From Desulfarculales bacterium UBA696 (GTDB lineage Bacteria; Desulfobacterota; Syntrophobacteria; Syntrophobacterales; Syntrophobacteraceae), in NCBI GenBank assembly GCA_002298995.1, contig DBMO01000016.1, positions 1-50,341 of the forward strand: a DNA stretch of 50,341 bases, written 5' to 3'. Positions 24,696 through 32,088 of this stretch are shown here, piece by piece. The stretch's first letter is position 1; the number at the start of each line of letters is the position of its first letter. The position numbers were made by a program, and so were the translations under genes. The notes under the pieces were generated by a model. That model was not told where the DNA came from. It searched no databases and was given only the letters and a program-made list of their open reading frames with translations.

Positions 24696-25058
24696 TCAGC
24701 TGTCACAAGCGCATTTTCCGCCTGCCGGCCTAGCTTCGGCAAAAGGTTTTTCCTTATCGGTTTCACGGGCTTCTTCGGGGGTTGCAGACGGTTCGGAACC
24801 CGCCTGCCTTTCCCATTCATGAGATATGTCCCTGGTGGCCGGTGCTTCCGTTGAGGCAACGAGGGCAAACGCGACCCTGGTGCCGCCGGTATTCGGTCCC
24901 GCCACCTGCCTGCCGCTCCGGTTGTAGAAGTAATCTTCTCCGAGGTGAATCCAGCCCTCCTCGAACACCAGCGAGGCATCGATTTCCGAAAAAAGCTCCG
25001 GTGGGAGGTCCGAGTCGGCCCGGTCGATGATGGCCTTTATTCTGTCCAGGCTGGTCAT
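24696..25058 (-). CDS. hypothetical protein, probably frameshifted at its C-terminus
   Basis: The first 70 residues (MTSLDRIKAIIDRADSDLPP, then FEEGWIHLGEDYFYNRSGRQ) look coherent, and AGGAG lies six bases before the ATG at 25058. The frame closes at 24696 after 120 residues. A different minus-strand frame remains open down to 24521 and ends in coherent protein (RPEDEQTAAVMIPLDPTPES). A one-base insertion in the T-run at 24747-24751 (A-run on the coding strand) would join the two into about 178 residues. A sequencing error, a real pseudogene or two overlapping products are possible. No recognised domain. Confidence 0.55.
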   Translation of the reverse strand: MTSLDRIKAIIDRADSDLPPELFSEIDASLVFEEGWIHLGEDYFYNRSGRQVAGPNTGGTRVAFALVASTEAPATRDISHEWERQAGSEPSATPEEARETDKEKPFAEARPAGGKCACDS

Positions 25059-25238
25059 ATAGAACTCCTTTGCCGATTCTGAATATATTTTAGCTAAATA
25101 GTATTCACTGATTGCTTCGCGTAAACGGGCCGGCGGAATTTTCAGCGAATAAATTATAATGCTGGAAGTTTATCGGGTGGGGCAGAATTTCAGGCCCGCC
25201 ATCAGGGCATGGATGCCGCGGTTGTTCACCATGAAAAA

Positions 25239-25273
25239 AACCGGCGCTGCCCAAACTATGTGCAGCGCCGGTT
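25239..25273 (-). terminator. Rho-independent terminator of the SatP gene
   Basis: AACCGGCGCTGC (25239-25250) and GCAGCGCCGGTT (25262-25273) form a perfect 12-base-pair stem with an 11-base loop. On the minus strand it continues with TTTTTTTC. It lies 58 bases after the SatP stop codon. Confidence 0.85.
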
Positions 25274-25331
25274 CTTTATTCTCGATTTGCCATATCTGCC
25301 GTAATTTTATCCGGCTCCAATAATATCTCTA

Positions 25332-25952
25332 TCAAGCAGGCTTAGCGGCCGGAACTGGTTTGCTGACAATAGGGCCCCCAACGGGCAGGACATTTCTGCC
25401 GAAAAGCTGCAGGAAAATCACATGGGCCATCATATAGAGCGCCAAACAGGCGCAAACCACCAAGTCGATTGCAGTTATGGTCAGAACGTTCTTCATCCCG
25501 AGGATGAACACGAGGTCAAGCCCGATAAAGCCGAGCAAAAGCGTCAGGAAGGTGAGGAACATTGCCATATGGATCGCAAGTGAACCAATAAACAAGATCG
25601 CCGTATACACGGTGTAGGCGAGGAGAAAATATCCCAAATCGGTTCCGCTGATCTTGAGGTGGTTGCCGATGAAGCTGTTCGGAACCGCTTGAAGATCCAT
25701 GACGAGGAAGATGAAACCAAGGGCGATCCAGAAAGCGCCGTACGCCGTAAAAGCGCTGTACCCGAAATTGTTCCCGCATTTAAATTCCTGAAACCCCGCA
25801 ATCAGCTGCGCGAGGCCGCCGAACACTAGGGCCGTGCAGAAAACGACTCCTGTCCCGCACCAGCCGAGATTGTGAAACTGAAGCAACAAGGTGGTGACTC
25901 CAAAACCAGCCAAACCAACCACCGCCGGATTTCCATTCGTTGTTTCCGCCAT
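25332..25952 (-). CDS. satP: SatP/GPR1-FUN34-YaaH acetate/succinate transporter
   Basis: A 206-residue inner-membrane protein with six hydrophobic segments, normal for the AceTr (GPR1/FUN34/YaaH) family, which carries acetate and succinate. The family motif is NPAVVGLAGFG near the N-terminus, followed by FGGLAQLIAGFQEFKCGN and SAFTAYGAFWIALG. The C-terminal tail is short and ends in KPVPAAKPA. ATG at 25952 has AGGAG eight bases upstream; a frame open to 26057 has no family match. The gene is monocistronic and has its own terminator. Upstream 25953-26667 shows no gene; the strand-specific promoter was not located with confidence. Confidence 0.9.
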   Translation of the reverse strand: MAETTNGNPAVVGLAGFGVTTLLLQFHNLGWCGTGVVFCTALVFGGLAQLIAGFQEFKCGNNFGYSAFTAYGAFWIALGFIFLVMDLQAVPNSFIGNHLKISGTDLGYFLLAYTVYTAILFIGSLAIHMAMFLTFLTLLLGFIGLDLVFILGMKNVLTITAIDLVVCACLALYMMAHVIFLQLFGRNVLPVGGPIVSKPVPAAKPA

Positions 25953-26667
25953 GATTAAGACTCCTTTTTCGATTAAGTAAAAATGGAATTCACTTGTAAT
26001 AATAAGAATGTATTGTAAATCATGCTGTAAGTGCGTGCCCTTGGAGCGCCGCATCACCTCCTCTCGAAAGTAGTTCCGGGTTCAGGTGGAACCCAATATC
26101 TCCTCTTCTTTTCACATGGAATCGGGCTGGAATCGCCCTGCAAATGCGCGCAGTTCCTCCTGGTGCCGACGGACTTCAGGATGTAGCCCCGCCAACCGGC
26201 GCGACAAAGTAATCTGATTGATTTTGAAAGATACCGAACCCAGATAGATTGAAATCAGCGACAGCGATCACATGGCAATTTCGACGGAACCGGCAGAGGA
26301 GTGGTATTCGAAAATGTACATTCCAACAGACAGAGCCGATTGTTCCTTGTTTTATTCTTGCCGAAATTCCTTTCTGTACTGCCCCCATTTCTTGCACTTG
26401 TCAAGGAAAAGGCTCGGACGAAAGACAAGACACGGGCGAGAGTAGATTAATCTAATTACAACTCCTGCCTCGGCGGGCCATCTACTGTACCGCACCCTAT
26501 GTGATCTCGCCGCGGAAAGTTGCTGGTGGTATGTTTGCAGATCGATGCCGACAGATTAGCTTAAAGGGGTTGCGGCAATCGAGGCTTTGACTTTTTCAGG
26601 AAGTTGGTCCATGTTGTGGCCGAGACTGGAAGTAATTCCTTAATGATTTTATGGCTGGGAGGAATGA

Positions 26668-27309
26668 ATGAAAATAGAGCAAATCCCGGTTGGTTTCATG
26701 CAGGTTTTCTGCTACCTGGTCTATGATGAAGGGACCGGGGAGGGTATACTTATAGACCCGGCCGGAAACGAGGAAGAACTCGTAAGGTACTTGAAAACCA
26801 AGGGAATTTCGCTTCTCTACATAGTGAATACCCACGGCCATGCCGACCACACGTGCGGCAATGAGAAAATCCGGCAGGCCACGGGCGCCAAGGTGGTCCT
26901 GCACGAAACGGACGATATCTTTTACCAGAAACCCGAGGCGCAGTTTTTCGCACGCAGCATGGGCTTTCAGTCACCGGGGCCAGCCGACCTGCGCGTGAAA
27001 GACGGGGATGAAGTATCGTTTGGAAACTTAAAAATGAAATTCATTCATACTCCGGGCCATACCAAGGGTTCGTGCTGTATTCTCGTTGACGGGAACCTCT
27101 TTACCGGAGATACGCTCTTCGTCGGCGCCGTCGGCCGGACCGATCTACCCGGAGGGTCGATGAAAGAGCTGGTCAATTCGCTTCTGAAACTCGTCAAAAC
27201 GCTTCCTCCGGAAACCGTAGTCTGGCCTGGCCATGATTATGGAGACCAGCCCAGTTCGACCCTGGCCCGCGAAGCGCGGAAAAATCCATATATAACGGAA
27301 CACCTGTAA
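26668..27309 (+). CDS. metallo-beta-lactamase fold hydrolase (glyoxalase II-like)
   Basis: A 213-residue binuclear-metal hydrolase. Metal ligands are H56, H58, D60 and H61 (THGHADH), H131 (HTPGHTKG), D148 (FTGDTLF) and the H of WPGHDYGD near the C-terminus. The fold is typical of hydroxyacylglutathione hydrolases and persulfide dioxygenase-like proteins. It is shorter than true glyoxalase II (about 250), so substrate is open. GGGAGG precedes the ATG. Its stop overlaps the start of the following DNA repair gene by one base (TAATG), so they are cotranscribed. Confidence 0.88.
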   Translation: MKIEQIPVGFMQVFCYLVYDEGTGEGILIDPAGNEEELVRYLKTKGISLLYIVNTHGHADHTCGNEKIRQATGAKVVLHETDDIFYQKPEAQFFARSMGFQSPGPADLRVKDGDEVSFGNLKMKFIHTPGHTKGSCCILVDGNLFTGDTLFVGAVGRTDLPGGSMKELVNSLLKLVKTLPPETVVWPGHDYGDQPSSTLAREARKNPYITEHL

Positions 27310-27836
27310 TGAGCACCGATTTCAGTCTCGAATACCTGGATTTTGAAACTCCCCTGGGGTGGATAATAGTTGCCGCGAGTCCCAAAGGCGTAAGCCTGGT
27401 GGACTTTAGTGGACGCGTAAGGCCCTCGGCGGAGCGCATCGAGTCCGTTGTCAAAAAAGAGTACCCCGACTCGAACCCAAAACCCGGAAGCGGCTCTGGA
27501 ATTGCCGGAGCGGCAAAGGGATACATCCTGGATTATCTGAAAAACCGAAAACCGCTGCCCGAAATCCCTCTGGATGTGAGAAAAGGCACCGAATTCGAGC
27601 GCAAGGTCTGGAGTTCCATAAGCGCCATTCCCTTTGGGCATACAGTCTCTTATAAGGAGATTGCCGCCAGTGCCGGGCAGCCTTCCGGGGCAAGAGCAGC
27701 CGGCCGGGCATGCGGAAAAAATCCGGTCCCGATCCTCGTTCCATGCCATAGGGTGGTCACATCCAACGGAAAGCTCGGGGGCTTCTCCGGTGGGCTGGAA
27801 ATAAAGGTCGCCCTGCTGGACCTCGAAAAAGCCTGA
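27309..27836 (+). CDS. ogt: methylated-DNA-protein cysteine methyltransferase
   Basis: A 175-residue O6-methylguanine-DNA methyltransferase. The acceptor cysteine is C146 in PCHRVV, with the arginine-finger segment RAAGRACGKNPVPI before it. The N-terminal domain (1-90) is the usual small alpha/beta fold, and the C-terminal helix-turn-helix lies about 95-140. It repairs O6-alkylguanine by irreversible transfer to its own cysteine. It overlaps the upstream hydrolase by one base, so the pair form one transcript. No Ada regulator domain is fused. Confidence 0.93.
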   Translation: MSTDFSLEYLDFETPLGWIIVAASPKGVSLVDFSGRVRPSAERIESVVKKEYPDSNPKPGSGSGIAGAAKGYILDYLKNRKPLPEIPLDVRKGTEFERKVWSSISAIPFGHTVSYKEIAASAGQPSGARAAGRACGKNPVPILVPCHRVVTSNGKLGGFSGGLEIKVALLDLEKA

Positions 27837-27945
27837 TTAAGGAGAGTCCTGCCCGGGGATTTCCTTGTCCCGAGGCCCTGAAGGCCAATGGGGTGGGCAT
27901 CGGGGGCGACGGGACAGGCGCCGGCCCGCTCGTTTGGGAAAATGT

Positions 27946-27973
27946 TTGCCGGATATCGGCGCGTATATATATT
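27946..27973 (+). promoter_or_regulatory. candidate promoter of the inositol-3-phosphate synthase gene
   Basis: TTGCCG at 27946-27951 and TATATT at 27968-27973 are separated by 16 bases, matching sigma-70 hexamers at four and five of six positions. They lie about 58-85 bases upstream of the TTG start. The TATATATA run could also be chance. Confidence 0.35.
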
Positions 27974-28030
27974 CGGGCCGGAAAATATGAGAAAAAAATC
28001 CGAGTCTCGCGATGTAACGGAGGAAATGAT

Positions 28031-29395
28031 TTGAAGGAAAAAAGTCTGAAGATAGGGGTAGAGATCGATCCGCCCACCGGAAAACTTGGTGTGCTGATTC
28101 CCGGCATCGGGGGCGCGGTCAGCACGACCTTAATAGCCGGAACCGAGCTGGTGCGGCGTGGACTTGCCGAACCGGTCGGCTCGCTTACGCAGCTGGGGAC
28201 TATTCGCCTCGGAAAGCGTTTCGAGAACCGGTCGCCTTTGATAAAAGATTTTGTTCCTATCGCGAAGATTGAAGACCTTGTATTCGGGGGCTGGGACATC
28301 TATGAAGCCAATGGCTACGAGGCATCCCTCTACGCAAGGGTACTCAACAGGGAGCACATCGACCCGATAAAGGATTACCTGAGTTCCATCAAGCCGATGC
28401 AGGGGGTATTCGACCGCAAGTTCGTAAAAAACCTCGACGGCACCTATGTAAAATCGACGCCAAGCCTGCGCGAGCGCGTTGAATTGCTCAAGGAGGATAT
28501 CGCCGGGTTCAAGTCTCGAAACGGCCTTAGCCGCTGTGTAATGATCTGGTGCGGAAGCACGGAGATCCACCAGAAACCGGACCGGATACACGAATCTCTT
28601 GAGGCCCTTCGCGAAGCAATCGATAAAAACGATCCGCGCATAGCCCCCAGCATGCTCTACGCCCTTGCCGCGCTCGAAAGCGGCATACCTTTCATAAACG
28701 GCGCCCCGAACCTCACTATCGATGTACCCGCAATGGTGGAATTGGCAAACACGCGTGGGGTGCCTGTTGCCGGGAAAGACTTCAAAACCGGCCAAACACT
28801 GATGAAGACGATTCTCGCCCCCGGCCTCAAATCACGTATGCTCGGCCTTGAAGGCTGGTATTCGACGAACATCCTCGGCAACCGCGACGGCCTGGTCCTA
28901 GACGATGCCGATTCGTTCAAAACGAAGGAAGAGAGCAAGCTCTCCGTACTGGAATACATCCTCCAGCCCCATCTCTACCCGACACTATATAAGAATTACT
29001 ACCACAAGGTGACGATAAATTATTATCCGCCACGCGGCGATAACAAAGAAGGGTGGGACTGCATCGACATCTTCGGATGGCTTGGCTATCCGATGCAGAT
29101 AAAGGTGGACTTCCTTTGCAGGGACAGCATACTGGCGGCGCCGCTTATCCTGGATCTCGTTCTCTTCACGGACCTGGCGAAGAGGGCCGGCATGAGCGGC
29201 ATTCAGGAGTGGCTCTCCTTTTACTTCAAAAGCCCGATGGTAAAGGAAAACCTCTACCCCGAACACGACCTTTCCATCCAGTCGATGAAGCTGAAAAACA
29301 CGCTCCGCTACCTGATGGGAGAAGAGCAGATTACCCATTTCGGCCTGGATTACTACATGAGCGGCGAACAGGACCCGGCCAAAAGCGGGCTTTAG
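28031..29395 (+). CDS. ino1: myo-inositol-1-phosphate synthase
   Basis: A 454-residue NAD-dependent enzyme converting glucose-6-phosphate to inositol-3-phosphate. Visible blocks are the NAD-binding loop VLIPGIGGAVSTTLIAG, the central NGAPNLTIDVPAM, the catalytic-region lysines in KTGQTLMKTIL and KTKEESKLSVLEY, and DSILAAPLILDLV near the end. The start TTG at 28031 has GGAGG seven bases upstream; an upstream open frame to 27893 has no ribosome site. Length is between archaeal and bacterial/eukaryotic forms. It follows the Ogt gene by 195 bases. No inositol monophosphatase or phosphatidylinositol synthase is nearby, so the product's fate is unknown. Confidence 0.9.
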   Translation: MKEKSLKIGVEIDPPTGKLGVLIPGIGGAVSTTLIAGTELVRRGLAEPVGSLTQLGTIRLGKRFENRSPLIKDFVPIAKIEDLVFGGWDIYEANGYEASLYARVLNREHIDPIKDYLSSIKPMQGVFDRKFVKNLDGTYVKSTPSLRERVELLKEDIAGFKSRNGLSRCVMIWCGSTEIHQKPDRIHESLEALREAIDKNDPRIAPSMLYALAALESGIPFINGAPNLTIDVPAMVELANTRGVPVAGKDFKTGQTLMKTILAPGLKSRMLGLEGWYSTNILGNRDGLVLDDADSFKTKEESKLSVLEYILQPHLYPTLYKNYYHKVTINYYPPRGDNKEGWDCIDIFGWLGYPMQIKVDFLCRDSILAAPLILDLVLFTDLAKRAGMSGIQEWLSFYFKSPMVKENLYPEHDLSIQSMKLKNTLRYLMGEEQITHFGLDYYMSGEQDPAKSGL

Positions 29396-29414
29396 CTCCT
29401 TTCAAGGAAGCGGG

Positions 29415-29443
29415 GGTGGGTACGATAAACTTGTGCCCACCCC
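29415..29443 (-). repeat. dispersed repeat family 1, single arm
   Basis: GGTGGGTACGATAAACTTGT followed by GCCCACCCC is a diverged right arm of the family without a paired left arm. It lies just after the inositol-phosphate synthase stop codon. Confidence 0.5.
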
Positions 29444-29480
29444 AGGAACCTCGAAGCAAAGTAGATTGGGTTGAACAAAA

Positions 29481-29660
29481 TGTAGGTTGGGTAGAGCGCT
29501 AAACCTGGAGTGATTCCATTGACCGGGAGGCTGTCAAGCGAAGCCCGACATCTTGCGCTTCGTGCCTGCTCCTTGCCCATGCCACACGCCGGGGTGTTGG
29601 GTTTTGTTTGGTAATTTCTTCGCGGATCTAAACGGTTTACCGCTCAACCCAACCTGCATA
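29481..29660. repeat. about 180-base inverted-repeat element, family 2
   Basis: TGTAGGTTGGGTAGAGCGCT plus AAACC at 29481-29505 is near the reverse complement of GGTTTACCGCTCAACCCAAC plus CTGCATA at 29634-29660. Inside is GTGTTGGGTTTTG, also seen as TGTTGGGTTTCG at 12087-12098. The element fills much of the gap 29396-29868, which has no gene. It is MITE-like and non-coding. Confidence 0.55.
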
Positions 29661-29868
29661 TGGTTTCCCCGGGCTCTTTTATTTTTCGAACCGCTTTGAC
29701 ACCAGCTCCCTTGCCGCGGTGCCACCATCGGTTTATCCGGCCATTTTCGAGCTTCCGGCTCGATCCCTGCCACTCGCCCTATTGTGTCTGGGTCCCTCAA
29801 TTTGATATAGTGGGCCCCAGACTCCAAAAGAGGCATTCCCGCGCCCAATGGGTCTACTGGGAGCTCCA

Positions 29869-31947
29869 ATGAAGATTTCCACCCGGATTTTTTTCAGCCT
29901 TGGGTTCGTCTTTGCCCTGGCGGCCCTGTTGACGATGATTCTCGTCAGGGACGAACTCCAGAGGCAAGCTCTCAGCGAGGCCGAAGACAAGGCCCAGATC
30001 ATTCTGAACAACCAGGCCGCACTTTTCGACTACCTAACCCAAGAGCTCAGACCCAGGCTGTTTAAGTTAACCGAACCTTTTCGCCCGGCGGACTACTTCG
30101 ATCCGACCTGGATGTCCGCAACCTACGCGTTGCGTGTAGTCGATCAGCGCTTCAAGTCTATCAGCTCGCATGGTTATCTGGAAAAGATGGCCACTGTCGG
30201 CGCTCGAAATCCGGTCAATGAGGCAGACGAATACGAGAGAAATTTCATCAGGGAACTCAATGGCGACCCTCTGCTCGTCAAAAAGACAGAGGTCGAGATT
30301 CTGGATGGACAGCCTTATTTCCTTTTCCTGCGCCGGGGCTGGGACATGGATGAGACGTGTCTTATGTGCCACGGCGACCCGAGGGATGCCCCGGTCGGCC
30401 TGGTAAAATATTATGGCAGCGAGGCCGGATTCAATCGCGACATCGATAAAGCGCATACAGCCGTTTCGATCCGAATTCCCCTTAACGAAACCTATGCGGA
30501 GGCGGAGAATTTTTCTATAAGGCTATCGGGCCTTTTTCTCTCGATTCTGGCAAGCCTTTTCCTCATTCAGCACCTTTTGCAAAAGCGGCTGTTGTTCAAT
30601 CCCCTGCAAAAAATCCGCGTCAAAGCCCTTCAAATTGCCGCAAGCGACCGGCACCTGGGAGAGCGAATCGACCCCCCGGGGGGGCGGGAACTCTCCGAGC
30701 TTACCGAGGCCTTCAACATAATGTCCGAGGGACTCAAAATCAGGGTCATCGAGCGCGAAGCGGCCGAAGATGCCCTCCACAAGGCCCATTCGCTGCTTGA
30801 GAAAAGGGTCGAGAGGCGCACCTCCGAACTTTCCCTCGCTTATGAGAAGTTGAAACTGGAAATAGAGGAAAAGAATCGGGCCGAAGAGGCGCTCATACAT
30901 GAGCGGGATTTCGTGGAAAGCGTTATCAATACCGCCCATGCAATAATCCTGGTCCTGGATTCCGAGGGGCGGATAGTGAGGTTCAATCCATACCTTGAGG
31001 AGCTTTCGGGCTATAGGCTGGACGAAGTCAGCGGAATGGACTGGTTCGATACCTTTCTGCATCCCTCGGACCGGAAGAGGCTGCGAAAGGTTTTCCTGAT
31101 GCCCACCAGACCGGTCAGGGGTTATGTAAACCGGATACTGACCAAGGAAGGGCAGGAGCGCCAGATTGAATGGTATAACGAAAACCTCAATGGCCTGGAC
31201 GGCAACCGGGTCGGCATTCTGTCGATAGGACAGGACATAACCGAGCGCAAGAAGGCTGAAGAGGCGTTGAAGCTCTCCGAAGCGCGCCTTCGGACCCTTT
31301 ACTCGCAGCAACTGACAGCCCAGGAAGAGGAGCGAAGGGAAATAGCCAAGGAAGTACACGACAGCATAGGGTCCCCCCTGGCGGGACTGAAAATAGGGCT
31401 GGAAAACGTTCTGATGCAAACCCAGAAAGCCCGGATGAAGAGGACCGATCCCGATTCTCTGCGGGCACTTGCCGACCTGGCCCAGCATGCTATGAGGGAA
31501 TGCCGCAGGATTATGACAGACCTGCGCCCGTCTGTTTTGGACGACTACGGCATAGTTGCCACAATCGGCTGGTTTTGCGACCGCCTGCAGACGGTTAATC
31601 CCGGCATATCCATAGAGAAGAAGATCCTCGTTACGGAAAAAGAAGTGCCGGAGTCGCTGCGAATCGTTTTGTTCCGAATCGTGCAGGAAGCGCTGAACAA
31701 TGCGGTAAGGCACAGCTGGGCCGAGAATATTACCGTCTCGCTCCTGAGATATAATGACAGCCTCGAATTGAGTGTCCGGGATGACGGCTGCGGATTCGAT
31801 TTGAAATCTGTTTTGGGAAGAAAAGATCCTGAAGGCGGAATCGGGATATCAAATATGATGGAGAGGACCGAACTTTCCGGCGGCATTTTCCGCATTGAAA
31901 GCAAGCCCGCGGAAGGCGCCACCGTATTTGCGCGCTGGTCGTTCTAA
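29869..31947 (+). CDS. sensor histidine kinase with DUF3365 c-type heme domain, NarL-type output
   Basis: A 692-residue membrane kinase. The first membrane segment is at about 8-26. The extracytoplasmic DUF3365/Tll0287-like domain follows, with the covalent heme motif CLMCH at 164-168. The second membrane segment is at about 219-236, then HAMP (about 237-293), a coiled-coil linker, PAS (about 347-459), and HisKA_3 with phospho-acceptor H498 (EVHDSIGSPLAGLKIG). The ATPase domain ends with EALNNAVRHSWA and DDGCGFDL. ATG at 29869 has GGGAG five bases upstream. It probably senses redox state, oxygen or a ligand through heme. No LuxR-type response regulator is nearby; another kinase follows 141 bases downstream. 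Confidence 0.88.
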   Translation: MKISTRIFFSLGFVFALAALLTMILVRDELQRQALSEAEDKAQIILNNQAALFDYLTQELRPRLFKLTEPFRPADYFDPTWMSATYALRVVDQRFKSISSHGYLEKMATVGARNPVNEADEYERNFIRELNGDPLLVKKTEVEILDGQPYFLFLRRGWDMDETCLMCHGDPRDAPVGLVKYYGSEAGFNRDIDKAHTAVSIRIPLNETYAEAENFSIRLSGLFLSILASLFLIQHLLQKRLLFNPLQKIRVKALQIAASDRHLGERIDPPGGRELSELTEAFNIMSEGLKIRVIEREAAEDALHKAHSLLEKRVERRTSELSLAYEKLKLEIEEKNRAEEALIHERDFVESVINTAHAIILVLDSEGRIVRFNPYLEELSGYRLDEVSGMDWFDTFLHPSDRKRLRKVFLMPTRPVRGYVNRILTKEGQERQIEWYNENLNGLDGNRVGILSIGQDITERKKAEEALKLSEARLRTLYSQQLTAQEEERREIAKEVHDSIGSPLAGLKIGLENVLMQTQKARMKRTDPDSLRALADLAQHAMRECRRIMTDLRPSVLDDYGIVATIGWFCDRLQTVNPGISIEKKILVTEKEVPESLRIVLFRIVQEALNNAVRHSWAENITVSLLRYNDSLELSVRDDGCGFDLKSVLGRKDPEGGIGISNMMERTELSGGIFRIESKPAEGATVFARWSF

Positions 31948-32088
31948 TCTGTTGGGAAGTTGATATTTTGTATGACAAAAGGCCTTTGATCTTGACCTCC
32001 CCGCCCGGTTCGTGGTTGAAATGCCGGAAAGTTTGCTCTCGGAAATCCAGGGGGCAACCACCTTGATAATGCAAAACTCGGGAATAAA

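Noticed and set aside
25953..26667. Sigma-54 promoter upstream of satP
   Set aside because: GGGCACG at one position resembles a -24 element, but the required GG-N10-GC spacing does not hold.
30523..31713. Antisense open frame of 396 codons within the heme-kinase gene
   Set aside because: The plus-strand kinase has clear domains and ribosome site; the antisense product lacks domain signatures.
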